The notes: a model not told the origin generated them from the sequence alone. A stretch of DNA of 64,000 nucleotides from Paramacrobiotus metropolitanus (GCF_019649055.1 NW_026570467.1:33537-97536), one strand, 5' to 3'. Shown: positions 34,935 to 45,715, counted from the first letter of the stretch. Made by a program: numbers and translations.

Positions 34935-36376
34935 TCACGTTGATGGTCTACGGTTCTCGTTGATCTGAGACAGTTGATCGAACACCTGGCGCGCAGATAT
35001 TCTCTGGCTACTGGCGAAGCAGAGACAGTTGCGGATACACGCGGCTAGCTCGGGTGGCACAAGCTCGGCGTCAAAAACGACCGGAATATACCCTTGCATA
35101 ACCGCTGCCGAAAATGCAAAGTCGCTGATAGCCTCAGTCGCACCCAACACTTTGCCGGTGACCGGATGCTGCAGTGTTTCTCGATAATCGCCCGTAACAC
35201 TGCGGATCAACTGCAGCAAGACACATCCCAAGCTCCACACGTCCGTTGCCGAGCCGGGCATCGAAGGCCACGTGGTGATGGTTCCCAGGGGTTCTATCGC
35301 ATGAATCATTTCCGGCGACATGTAGCGCTCGCTGCTGCGGAAATGCTCTCTGTTAAGAGAGCTGACGCAGCATTTTTGCACTGTAACGAGGCTGTCCAAG
35401 TCAGAAATGCGCAGAGTCTCGCGTTGGGCGTTGTTGCCATCGATGAGCATGTTTGTTGGTTTCAGATCGCCGTGAGTTAGGCCGTTCTCGTGCAGGTACG
35501 CCAGTCCGTCAGCCAGGTCCAGTGCGTGGCTGAGGGCATCTCCCACATTCAGAAGCATTCCGCTGTCTTTCATCCCTTTCAACTTACTTTTCAGGTTGCC
35601 TGCTAAAATCAGACACCCAATAACTGTACGTTCTTAATGACAAATCAAATTAATTTCGTGTTCCAGTGGAACACGAACAGTACCACTAAAGTGACTAAAC
35701 TGCACACAATCCATCTACACAGCTTGTTTCATCAAGCGTACAGAAAAAGATCACGTTGATAAATTTTAGTGTGACTGTTGTTGATGGACAAGCTACGGCT
35801 GATCTAGCCATAAGTACGTTAACTTTAAACTAAAGGGAGGATAGAGATTATTTTTCGTTTTTTCATGTTCAAAATTTTAACTGCAACGTATAATATCCGC
35901 GTTTGCACATTACGCTACTTTGATGGCTACTGCTTAAAATGAGAACACTATACTTAATTTTGAAGAAAAATGTTTTCAGCATGACAGACATCGCTACTGT
36001 AACTTGCCTAAAATGCGTTGCACATTTACTTACCAGGATAATAGTCCATGACAAATTCCACACTTGCACTATAAAATGTGGGAATAATGGAGATCTGATG
36101 ATAGTTCGCCAAGTGGTCGTGTTTGAGCTTCAGCATCATTTCGAATCTCTCCAGCAGTTTGGCATAGTTTTCTGGATTTTCCACAAACCTGTTTTCCCTT
36201 ACATGGAAACATCTCACAGCAACAACGTCCGGTCCAACATAATTGCCGCGTTCCGTAATGCTGGCTTTGCAAGTCTCGCCGAAGCTTCCTGACCCAATGA
36301 AGCTACGAGCGTTGTGCCTATCGTATCGATACTGGCAAGTGCTCCCGAAACAGACAGTTTGGCGTTGCATCGACAT
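34935..36376 (-). CDS. Family-1 protein kinase, copy C (intact, two exons)
   Basis: I join 36376-36034 to 35599-34935, giving 335 residues. Donor CCTG|GTAAGT and acceptor TTTTAGCAG are in phase 1. Motifs are a glycine loop GSGSFG (28-33), VAVR with Arg55 at the beta3 Lys position, HGDLKPTN (157-164), DLD at 181-183 for DFG, SPEM (209-212) and DVWSLG (234-239). No signal peptide or membrane segment is seen, so I infer a cytosolic or nuclear protein. The catalytic-loop Asp, Asn and metal-binding Asp remain, but the beta3 Lys is replaced. It may be a pseudokinase or bind ATP differently. A gypsy retrotransposon is inserted about 75 bp upstream of the ATG, within the presumed leader or promoter, so expression may be altered. 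Confidence 0.8.
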
Positions 36377-36449
36377 TATGTTGCGGAGGCGAATATCGAC
36401 GGCCGGTATCGCAAAGAAAAGAGAAAGTGATCAGTAGTGCTTAATAAGC
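36374..36449. repeat. 76-bp direct duplication flanking the gypsy element, left copy
   Basis: Bases 36374-36449 are identical to 41683-41758 and abut the LTRs at each side. The repeat begins at the ATG codon of kinase copy C. Gypsy integrases make 4-6 bp target duplications, so 76 bp is not a normal one. Confidence 0.9.
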
Positions 36450-36693
36450 GTTTGACCAGTCAGTACCATTTACACAGAAAGGGCATTCATCATCCTTCAC
36501 GCCAATGTGAAGTACTTACTACGTAAGTTTATTAATATATGCTTCACCCAGACCAACACAACTCAACTGAATGATAACAACAATATCCAGACGATCAACA
36601 AAGTGTTTCGTGTTTCTAAGAACCGTTGCTAAGAACATATCTCGAGAATCGTAATTATAAATATAAACATTAATTATGAGTCATACATCACAT
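36450..36693 (-). repeat. Gypsy 3' LTR
   Basis: This is a 244-bp direct repeat of 41442-41685 with one substitution. On the minus strand it starts close to TGTGATGTATGAC, right after the purine-rich tract. Confidence 0.85.
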
Positions 36694-36747
36694 CCCCTCA
36701 CACAAAGTATGAAAAACGCAATAAATAGAATAAATAAAGAAAAACGG

Positions 36748-37008
36748 TTACGCGTTCTTTTGTTTGGCGTTTCTTTCCGGTTCATCCGCTGGCAATTCCG
36801 GTTCAGCCTCAAAATGGTCATCGTACGCTGGATCCTCGTTGGCTTCCTTGGCGGGCTGACGCTCCCAGGCCTGATCCTTCTTCGCGGTACGCTTCATGTG
36901 GCAGTACCGCTCCACGTGTCCAGGTTTTCCGCAGTGATAGCACGTCCGATTGGTGACGCGACGCGGGTTATCGTATATGAAAACTAATTTCTTTACCAAC
37001 TTAGGCAT
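36748..37008 (-). CDS. Small zinc-knuckle ORF at the 3' end of the gypsy element
   Basis: The ATG at 37008 gives 86 residues ending in TAA. A CCHC knuckle C-x2-C-x4-H-x4-C is seen as CYHCGKPGHVERYC. A basic segment and an acidic, Pro-rich tail follow. It lies downstream of integrase, where some gypsy elements keep env or accessory genes. It has no signal peptide or membrane segment, so it is not env-like. It could be a nucleic-acid-binding accessory protein or a captured gag fragment. The element's own gag carries two separate knuckles. Confidence 0.55.
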   Translation of the reverse strand: MPKLVKKLVFIYDNPRRVTNRTCYHCGKPGHVERYCHMKRTAKKDQAWERQPAKEANEDPAYDDHFEAEPELPADEPERNAKQKNA

Positions 37009-37208
37009 GATTAAATGACTGTTTAGCAACCCGTTAATATAAATATATGCCAATAGCGTAAGTTAAGCTTAAAAATGATAATGTTACTTCCAACTGAATC
37101 AGACACAACTGAATAATTCTTACAATATTTTTCGACTACAGTACTTCGCAGCAATATGTTGCTAAGCGTGTAAATTTTTTTTTAATTCAGTCGTAAATCT
37201 CGTGAAAG

Positions 37209-39960
37209 TTAATGCTTTACATAATCGCCAAACCTGACCGGCTCCTTCCGCTCACGTTCGCCACGGCGCACTGGCTGCTCAGCAACGCGTGTAGGAGCTG
37301 GCTTAGTTGTTTTTCGGGGTTTTTCCGTGGAACGAGCAGGAGGAACAGTACTCGTACTTGGGATAGTACTCGTCGTTGGTAGTACTGGTACGGTGGGAAT
37401 TGCAGGCTCGCTTTTCACGCTGTCCTGGGCAGCTACTAAGCTTCGCCCTTGCACTTCGGCTGGCGCAGCTACCAAGCTTCGCGCCTCTTCCTGCACACTT
37501 GCATGTGCACTGGTCTCACTGACCACTGGTGTGCCATTAACACTAGCAGGAACTAGCACTGACATTTCATGCGCTTTAGCGGCTAATTGCGCTTCTACGT
37601 GCTCTTCCGCCGTTAGCCATTTACGAGCTAAAATCTGATTATTATGGCGTCTTTGTATTACACCATCTACCTCAACTTCCCACATTGTATTGCCAATCGG
37701 TTTCATTAGCTTTCCTGCTGCCCAGTCTCGCAGTCTATTTTTCCGAAAATCTTTCACTTGCACGTGCTGACCAGCCGTAAATGTTCGTATTTTGGCTTTT
37801 CTGTCAAAATTCTTTTTCTGTCTCGCACGCGCATCTAGGTAGTTAGCACTTTCCGGATGCACTAAATCTAACACCGATTTAGTTTTGCGATTTAAAAACA
37901 ATTCACACGGCGATTTTCCTGTCGTACTATTCAGAACATTGCGAATACGACTTAAAAACTCTCGTAATGCGACTGCCAAACTTTTTCCCGACTGCATTCC
38001 TTTTTCGATTCCCTTTTTCACCACGTCAACATAACGCTCAGCCTGCCCATTAGACTGAGGATGACCAGGTGCACTGGTCAGATGCTTAATTCCATACTGT
38101 TGACAGAATTTGAAATTCTTCTGACGTAAACTGACTTCCGTTATCGCTAACGATTGTATCACACAATCCGTATCGCGCAATTAGATTTTCAAATATTAAC
38201 ACCACGTTCTCAGTATCAGCTTTACGAACGTCAAACACTTCGAGCCATTTCGAATATGCGTCTACAATGATAAGTAGCATTCGCGTTTTGAAAGGTCCCG
38301 AAAAGTCAATATGCAGCCGCTGCCACGGGCCCTGCGGCACCGGCCACTGCTGTAACGGAACTTTTGTCGGCTCCTTCGCTAATTTTGCACAAATTTCACA
38401 TGCAGCTGACACTTCCTCTAACGCTTCATCAATATTTGGCCACCGTACATGGCTTCTGGCTTCGGCTTTCATTTTAACAATACCAGAATGCGTGGCATGT
38501 AAATAATTCATAATACGGTTACGTAATGTACTCGGTATTACCACGCGGTTATTCCATAGCAGACAGCCATCACATACTGAGTATGCTTCTTTCATGCGTG
38601 AGTACGGTAACAATTTTTCGGCCACGTTCTTTGGCCAGCCATTTAAATGATACGTCATAACTTGCTTCAGCTCATCATCTTTGGCTGTTTCAACACGTAC
38701 AATATCCGCAGATACAGGTAAATTCGACAGTAACTCAGTCTCTACTAAGTTCACCGTTTCGGACATTCCGAAGTCTTCCTTATCAAACAAATCGATTGAA
38801 TGCAACGGCAGCCTACTCAAACCATCGGCTTGACCAAAGTCTTGAGTACGTCTGTCCTCTATATTGAAGGTATATCCCATTAGTATAATTGCCCATCGCT
38901 GCAACCGATTTGCTGACACTACAGGAATGCCTTTCTTACTTCCGAAAATTGTCACCAGCGGCTTATGATCTGCCAGTAACAAAAATTCTCTTCCGTACAA
39001 GTACTGATGAAATCGCTTGACACCAAAAACCAAAGCCAACGCTTCTTTCTCAATTTGACCATAATTTTTCTCTGCTGACGATAGCGATTTAGACACATGG
39101 GCAATCGGTTTCTCTGTGCCGTCGGCTAATCTGTGACTCAGCACTGCGCCTATACCGTACTTAGACGCATCGGCCGCCAATACAAGCGGTAACTTTGGAT
39201 CGAAATGCACTAGCTGAGTCGCTTTTGTCAAGTCATTCTTCAGCAATTCGAACTCTCGCTGACATTGGTCATCCCACTTCCATACAGTTGTCTGCTTTAA
39301 TAAATTATGAAAACAACTGCACCTGCCAGATAAATTTGGCAAAAACTTTTGCATAGTGATTTACCATGCCGAGAAATTACCTTAATTGACTCACATCTTG
39401 GGGCGGTGGCATTTCTACAATAGCGCGAGTTTTGTCTTGCGAGATATGCCGCCCCGTACTGTCAATTATAAAACCACGATGAAGGCATCATAAATTCACA
39501 CTTCTCTTTCTTAACCGTGAGTCCGTATTTTTCCAATCGCTCAAGTACTGCCTCCAGATTTTTCAAATGTTCTTCATCATCTTCACCCGTGATGATTATA
39601 TCATCAAGATATACTGCTACACCTTCACAACCTTGCAGTATATTTTCGATTAATTGCTGGAAAATACTAGGCGCAACTTGCTACACCAAACGGCAATCGA
39701 TTGTACCGAAACAATCTTTTATGCGTATTTATCACAAGCAAATTTGCACTTTCTTCGTCCAACGGTATCTGAGCGTACGCTTCTCGTAAATCGATTTTAC
39801 TAAACTTTTTACCACCGTTTAATTTTGCAAATAATTCGTCAGGATGTGGTAACGGATACTGGTGTACATCCAGCGACGCACGCACTTTTTTCTTAGGCTT
39901 TTTGATAGAAGTAATTGGTGCAGCCCATTCTGCATAATCAACTGGCGTGAGTACACCCAA
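37209..39960 (-). pseudogene. Gypsy pol: reverse transcriptase, RNase H and integrase (frameshifted)
   Basis: The RT N-part (39960 to 39667) has VRASLDVHQYPLP and FSKIDLREAYAQIPL. After a frame change it continues with VAVYLDDIIITGEDDEEHLKN, the YLDD catalytic site. RNase H and integrase follow (39354 to 38086): LVLAADASKYGIGAVLSH and LADHKPLV, then the HHCC domain (HATHSGIVKMKAE, CEIC), then the DDE core (LHIDFSGPF, VSDNGSQFTSEEF). One more frame change near 38110 leads into PGHPQSNGQAERYV, with the third catalytic Glu, and the C-terminal domain to 37209. I see at least four single-base breaks in an otherwise well-preserved pol. The element is defective unless these are sequence errors. Confidence 0.85.
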
Positions 39961-39974
39961 TTTTACCAGCCGTT

Positions 39975-41428
39975 CTAAATCTTTCTCGACTTCTTCTTTC
40001 TGTGCAAACGGTACCGGCCTTGCTTTGCAAAAAGAACAGGACGAGCGCCATCTTTTAAGTACAAGTGCGCTTTAAAGTTTTTACAACAACCAAGCTCGTC
40101 CCTAAACACTGCCTTATATTTCTGCAGTATTTTTGCAAGGCTAAATTCTTCAATTCTACTTACAGTACCTTGCTGTAACTGTTTTAAGCTTAACGCGCTC
40201 AACTCCAGCTCTGATATCCAGTCACGGCCAATTATACTGCAACCTTGTTCAGTAACCAACGCTTTTAGTGTCTTCGTTACGCCACTATGCTTCACTGTCA
40301 CTTCTACCATTCCCATTAAAGGAATAACATGGCCCGTAAAACTACGTAAACAGTAGTCAACTTTCTGCAACTTCGGCGCACCTAATTTCCGCCATGTTAA
40401 CTTGCTCATTATCGTGACTGACGATCCCGTATCTAACTCCATATTCACAGTCTTGCCGTCAATATTTAACGGGACAAAAATTGACGACGGGGTTACTGGT
40501 CCAGTACGCAAAACATCATACGGTATTCTCTCAACATAATTCGTTCGTCTTTGCCCTCTCTGACCACGCCCTCTTCGTGGCGCTCTACACACTTTTGCCA
40601 GGTGACCTCGACGGCCGCAGTTATTACACTGTGTGTTCTTATGGGGACAGTCCGGTTTCATGTGTTCGGTTGAACCACACCCGTAGCAAGCTGCTTTACT
40701 GGACCGCTGTCCGAATCGGCCTGGTCCTCGGAACCTACCGCCACGGCCTCTACCGCGACCACCATACCCACCGCGCCTAATCGCTGCTACGTCTGGAGAA
40801 GACGATCTACCGCCGACCATCTGCTTAGCGTCTGCTTTACTGGTTTCGTATTTATCCGCCTCTTCGTACAATTTATCGAATTTTTCTACAGACGACACTG
40901 GCAACGTATACAAGTAACGGCGCGTAGTTTCACTGGCTACACCTGACATAAATGCAGCACAAAGCTGGTCATCTACAAACGCGTCTGGAAAATCACACTT
41001 GACGCACTGATTCCTTAAATCGTTCAAAAATCTAGCAAAGTCTGACCTGACTTCTGCTTAATCGAAAAGAAAGTAGCACGCTCTACTCTTATATTTGTTC
41101 GTTTGCTGTACACCAGCTTTAACTTCTCATACAGTTCCTCGAACGTGAACTGACCTGGATCCTTCGGGCGACACATAGAGGCTAGCATCTCCATGGCCTT
41201 CGGATTCAGGGATCCCAAGAGTAGTGGCTTCTTCTTGTCATCGGTCATTTTGAACGATTCCACGTGGCTATTAAACTGTACACGCCACGTTTCCAGCTTC
41301 ATCGTGTCTGGGTCAAATTTATTTAATTTGGGCAACCCGGTGGAGTCATCATCACCCGACACCCTAGTATTCGGCGTGCGTGTCTGAGCGCCTGTCACTC
41401 CCACGGGTGACGTGCCTCCCGTAGCCAT
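39975..41428 (-). pseudogene. Gypsy gag and aspartic protease (frameshifted)
   Basis: The gag starts at ATG 41428, about 13 bp after the LTR, with LPKLNKFDPDTMKLETWRVQF and a capsid-like helix region. At about 41025 the frame shifts within SGQTLLDF/FLNDLRNQC. The next frame (41027-39975) has an Arg/Gly-rich stretch, two knuckles (CYGCGSTEHMKPDC and CNNCGRRGHLAKVC), then a retropepsin site MELDTGSSVTIMSK. It runs into the start of RT before shifting again near 40010. Confidence 0.8.
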
Positions 41429-41441
41429 GGTCAATTACCAC

Positions 41442-41685
41442 GTTTGACCAGTCAGTACCATTCACACAGAAAGGGCATTCATCATCCTTCACGCCAATGT
41501 GAAGTACTTACTACGTAAGTTTATTAATATATGCTTCACCCAGACCAACACAACTCAACTGAATGATAACAACAATATCCAGACGATCAACAAAGTGTTT
41601 CGTGTTTCTAAGAACCGTTGCTAAGAACATATCTCGAGAATCGTAATTATAAATATAAACATTAATTATGAGTCATACATCACAT
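41442..41685 (-). repeat. Gypsy 5' LTR
   Basis: This direct repeat of 36450-36693 precedes gag on the minus strand. The 76-bp duplication begins at its outer edge (41683), overlapping its last three bases because CAT is shared. Confidence 0.85.
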
Positions 41686-41758
41686 TATGTTGCGGAGGCG
41701 AATATCGACGGCCGGTATCGCAAAGAAAAGAGAAAGTGATCAGTAGTGCTTAATAAGC
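41683..41758. repeat. 76-bp direct duplication flanking the gypsy element, right copy
   Basis: It is identical to 36374-36449. Beyond it the sequence TAGCTATC resumes text resembling the region upstream of other family-1 kinases. The uninterrupted promoter of copy C therefore presumably continues here. Confidence 0.9.
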
Positions 41759-42779
41759 TAGCTATCTAGCCCTTGATGCACTATTGGCAGCTCTTCGTCC
41801 AGTTTTTTTTGTAATGTAAACCAAAAGTTTGGCGGCATGGTGTTTTCTGGACGCACTTTCTTGCTGAGTTCTCTACAGGTTTATATACTGTAGCAACAGA
41901 TGCAGCATAAAGTAATACTGAAGTGCATGACTAGCACAAGAAATATGATGATTGACTGCATTGTGTACGACTTGCCGCCGAGCCGACGGCGGTGTGCGTG
42001 AATGCACTCGTATCTCCCTGAACCATCAATACTCACCCATTAAAATATAGTTACTGCTCAGAGACTGCAGTCACGATGGCAAATACGCTTAATCAATCAA
42101 CACTGACAAACAAACAAAATTATGATATCAGTTATGATATTTTTTTTAAAATAGTAATGATACATTTATGCGTCTAATTTCTATGCAAACATGCTCCTAC
42201 GCAATTTTGCATCTACATATGTTATGCAATATTCATTATAGGCTTTTAGCGGTCTTGTTGTTACCGCTATAATATAATCATTTACGCGGCAATTTCCGCA
42301 CTAATGTCAATAATTCAATCAAGCATTTACTTTATTCTATTGGATGACCCTTAATTTGTTTCTGCAAGAGTTTATTCATATATTTTGTCGCTTCCGAATG
42401 GCCTGTTCACGTGCAAAATCCAGGAATGTCAGTGTCCGGCTGAAATTGGAAATGAAGTGGTTGGGAGTTTCCACTGTTGGGCGAGATGCAGAAAGCGGGC
42501 CTGAACGAGAAGTCAACAGACTGATATAATATATTGGGTAATGTATTGACAAATAGTGTGACAAACCACCACTCTTCCCGTTGTATTTATTATTCGTTAG
42601 GGTGATACATGGTGTTCGAGGAATATGTAAATGCTACTGACATTGCTTGAACAACCACACAGGGCACGGTAAAAACACATAGTATTAGTGACACTTGACT
42701 TCGCCCGTATGTATCATCAATTAGGGATCGGTGTGCAACAGTACTGGGTGCACACGTTCAGATATTCAGCTATGGCACG
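41759..42779. other. Displaced upstream region of kinase copy C; no gene
   Basis: Words such as GACTAGCACA and CAGAGACTGCAGTC echo the upstream region of copies A and E. This supports a formerly continuous promoter now pushed 5.3 kb away. No ORF has a recognisable domain. Confidence 0.4.
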
Positions 42780-43105
42780 GTAAGTACACGTTAAATATTT
42801 TCGGGTATATGTTTTGACTTAAATCCATAGTATCCCACGGTATTCTCTTCCTATCCTTCATGTACCCTCCAAATTTACTCCTTCTTTTGATCACTGCCGT
42901 ATCCCAACTTATCTCTGCAGTATCCATTACACATCTAAAATGCATCCCACTAAAAAACCAAAGGGATACTTGAAAAATACTCGACGGATACAGTAAGGAT
43001 ACGTTAGGATACAGTGGGATACAGAAAAACTGGATAAGCCCCAATTCCAAAGCTGTATTCATCAAGATACATGAAGGATACGAAGAGGATACTGTAATTT
43101 TCGAA
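42780..43105. repeat. GGATAC-oligomer element
   Basis: On the left, GTATCC-type words (AGTATCCCAC, CGTATCCCAAC, AGTATCCATT) dominate. On the right their complement is frequent (GGATACAGTAAGGATACG, GGATACAGTGGGATACAG, AGGATACGAAGAGGATAC). The layout is the same as in the GTAAGT and TTTCGTAACG clusters, suggesting a non-autonomous transposon. Ends are not resolved. Confidence 0.45.
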
Positions 43106-43278
43106 GGTGAATTTTGAATGCATATTCTTATCGTATTGATGGCGTTTGCCCAGTAAAGAATTACCCGGAATCATAGCCCATTTGTAAAACAAAGTGCCAG
43201 GTACACTGTATAAGAAATAACTCAGGGTCTTCAAAGCGTGTCCTTATGCGTAAATCAGGGAATGCAAGCCGGCCATTT

Positions 43279-44970
43279 TTATGGTTTATGGTTCACGCTG
43301 ATCTGGGACACCTGATCCAACACTTGACGGGGAGATATTCTCTGGCTGCTGGTGTTGCACAGGCACTTACGAATGCACACGGCAAGCTCGGAAGGAACGG
43401 GCGCGGCGTCACAGACGACAGGAACATACCCTTGCATAACCGCTGTCGAAAATGCAAAGTCGGTGATAGCTTCAGTCTCACCCAGCACTTTTCCGCTAAC
43501 CGGATGCTGCAGTATTTCTCGATAATCGCCCGTAATATAGCGGATCAACTGGTGCAAGACGCATCCCAAGCTCCATACGTCCGTGGCCGAGTCGGGCATC
43601 GGGGGCCACGTGGTAATGTTTTCCAGTGGTTCTATCGCATGAATCATTTCCGGCGACATGTAACGCTCGCTGCTACGGAAATGCTCGTAATCCAGTGAGC
43701 TAACGCTGCAGCGTTGAAGAGTAACGAGGCCATCCCAGTCGGATATGGGCAGAGTATGGCGTTGGGCGTTGGAGTCATCGATGAGCACGTTTCCTGGCTT
43801 CAGATCGCCGTGAGTTATGCCGTTCTCGTGCAGGAACGCCAGTCCGTTAGCTAGGTCCAGTGCGTGACTGATGGCATCTCCAACTTTCAGAAGTATATAT
43901 CGCGATAAAAAAATGATGAAAGACAACGGAATATATTCCGTTGTCTTTCATCATTTTTAGCTTACCTTTCAGGTTGCCTCCTAAAATCGACAAAGGGCGT
44001 GATCAGGATCAGAAGTGAACAGCTACGCTGGTATACCTATAGGTAATGCACCGCATATACGTAAACATTACTGAACAAGTACGAAACCAGTTTGCTCGTT
44101 CAAAATTATTATCTGTGCTGCTCGGTTGATGTTCGTTGTCCAACCCACCGTTTCCATAGCTGAAATTAGCTGGTACAGTTACCATTAACTTATTTTAGTA
44201 CAAACGATTTACTTTGAGCTTTGACAATTTCTCTGTTATTGCGCGTAGGTCGCAACAAACACAAGTGTTCCTCATTCAGCATCCTGTGAAAGAGGTACGC
44301 AATAAAGAGCGATACGCGCGTATTACTTCGAATTTGTACCATTTGCCAAATTGCTAATCCAAGTTAAAGTAAGGAGCAGTGTAAACCGATCCAAAGTGCA
44401 GACTGTACAATCTCCATAAAACGGGAAACAACTATTATCATAAGCGCGTGCTCTAGGAGTATAAGAGGAATGGAATGAACAGTCACACGTAAACGTCGTT
44501 CCTTCTTCTCATACTTCTGGAGCACGGCAATGATGGGACAGATCGAATTTTACAAAAAACGCCTGAGGAATGATGTGCTCAGCATGGCAGCCATCGCTAA
44601 ATCGAATAAAAAGCGTTGCGTATGTACAGAGTCTGCACTAACCAGGATAATAGTCCATGACTAACTCCACATCGGCACTACAAAGTGTCGGGATGATGGA
44701 GATCTGATGGTAGTCTACCAAGTGATCGTGTTTGAGTTTCAGCATCATTTCAAATCTCTCCTGCAGCCTGGCATAGTTTTCTGCATTTTCCACAAACCCC
44801 TTTTCGTGTACATAGAAACATTTCACAGCAACAACGTCAGGTCCAACATAATTGCCGCGCTCCGTGATGGTGGCTTTGTGAACCTTGCCAAAGCTTCCTT
44901 TTCCAATGAAGTTACGATAATCGTATCGATACTGGCAACTGCTCCCGAAACACGCTGGCTGAATCGACAT
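43279..44970 (-). pseudogene. Family-1 protein kinase, copy D (broken by an inserted palindrome)
   Basis: Exon 1 (44970-44643) is intact. It has GKGSFGKVH and VAVKCF, the only family-1 copy here that keeps the beta3 Lys. Its donor is GTTAGT rather than GTAAGT. Exon 2 begins at 43977 after TTAGGAG. Soon after the start, bases 43909-43958 form a perfect 50-nt palindrome built from the exon's own sequence, which throws the frame off. The rest (from about 43896) is open, with HGDLKPGN, ISDWDGL, YMSPEM, DVWSLGC and the family C-terminus to 43279. Without the palindrome the gene would be complete, so the loss is probably recent. A proximal TGACTCAT site sits 257 bp upstream of the ATG. Confidence 0.8.
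43909..43958. repeat. Perfect 50-nt palindrome inside a kinase exon
   Basis: The two 25-nt arms are exactly complementary, with no spacer and the centre between 43933 and 43934. One arm is the normal exon sequence (ATGATGAAAGACAACGGAAT). The other is its inverted copy. Confidence 0.95.
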
Positions 44971-45204
44971 TGTATTGCGGAAACAGGCGCTGACGGGGCC
45001 GACACTTAGACAAGAAGTGATCGATTTAATTTTGATGGTAGTGCTGCTCTTTGTAGACAAATTATTCGAAATTGGCAGCGTATTAAACTGTACTCTTAAC
45101 AATCACAATATGCTTCCGCTGAGCTCTCTACGGCTTTGGTTGTGAAACGGCTTCACAAGCACGAGAAACGTCGAGAATCTAACTCATGCTTTAAAAACAA
45201 AACT

Positions 45205-45235
45205 GTATACGGCGTGGCGATGAGTCACCCGCTGC
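45205..45235 (-). promoter_or_regulatory. Proximal TGACTCA site and GTATAC of kinase copy D
   Basis: On the minus strand, GGGTGACTCATCGCCACGCC is followed by GTATACAG. The order and distance (257 bp to the ATG) match copies B and E. Confidence 0.5.
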
Positions 45236-45404
45236 CTGTTCGAGCGCACTTATAATTATGATTTATATCTCATTGAATGGTACGAGTGCAGTGTAAACTG
45301 AATGCAGAAGTTGGTGGCAGTAACAAAATAAAAGATAAATTTAAATATATCAGCTACTGAGTGCTGAAAGCGAGCTAGCAATATAATAATTACGGACAAT
45401 ATAA

Positions 45405-45640
45405 TTATGCGGAATCCGCTTCCTTTTAAATGGTAGTTTGATCGTCCCAACACCGCCTATCCATCTCTGTCTGTCCCCGCCATATCACACGAGCAGCTGG
45501 ATGCGAAGAGTTTTCCGAAAACTTTGTCCCTGGTTGGTTTGGGTTTTTTTCTGCATCGACGCAGCTCCAGAAGCACGCTACAGAAACTACGGTGACCCTT
45601 CTTACCTCTGCGGTCGCCCTTCGATACATTGGTTTTAAAC
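45405..45640 (-). repeat. Orphan copy of the family-2 kinase upstream region
   Basis: ATGCGGAATCCGCTTCCTTTTA, GATGCGAAGAGTTTT, CCGAAAACTTTGTCCCTG and TTTTCTGCATCGACGC align in order with 61022-61190 upstream of the intact family-2 gene. No signal-peptide or kinase exon follows on the minus strand, where copy D of family 1 lies instead. Confidence 0.55.
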
Positions 45641-45715
45641 TCAATGCGATCAGAATAACACCCACAACTTTGGCAAATATATAATGTGAAGTATTGTTAG
45701 ATGTATATTTTAATA

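Larger units (their letters stand above)
36450..41685 (-). mobile_element. Ty3/gypsy LTR retrotransposon, full length, frameshifted
   Basis: LTRs lie at 36450-36693 and 41442-41685. They are 244 bp each, with one difference seen (CCATTTACAC / CCATTCACAC). Read on the minus strand, the first LTR is followed by TGGTAATTGACC (a candidate primer-binding site beginning TGG), and almost at once by the gag ATG at 41428. A purine-rich GTGTGAGGGG precedes the second LTR. Domain order is gag, two CCHC knuckles, aspartic protease, reverse transcriptase, RNase H and integrase, i.e. the Ty3/gypsy order. A further zinc-knuckle ORF lies between integrase and the 3' LTR. Confidence 0.9.

Noticed and set aside
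35094-35480. Plus-strand 128-codon frame, with similar frames at 797-1144, 43246-43698, 55660-55947 and 62526-62876
   Set aside because: These are the antisense of the conserved kinase C-lobe exon and recur in each copy for that reason.
37327-37638. Plus-strand 103-codon Thr/Ala-rich frame
   Set aside because: It is antisense to the low-complexity C-terminal tail of the gypsy integrase.
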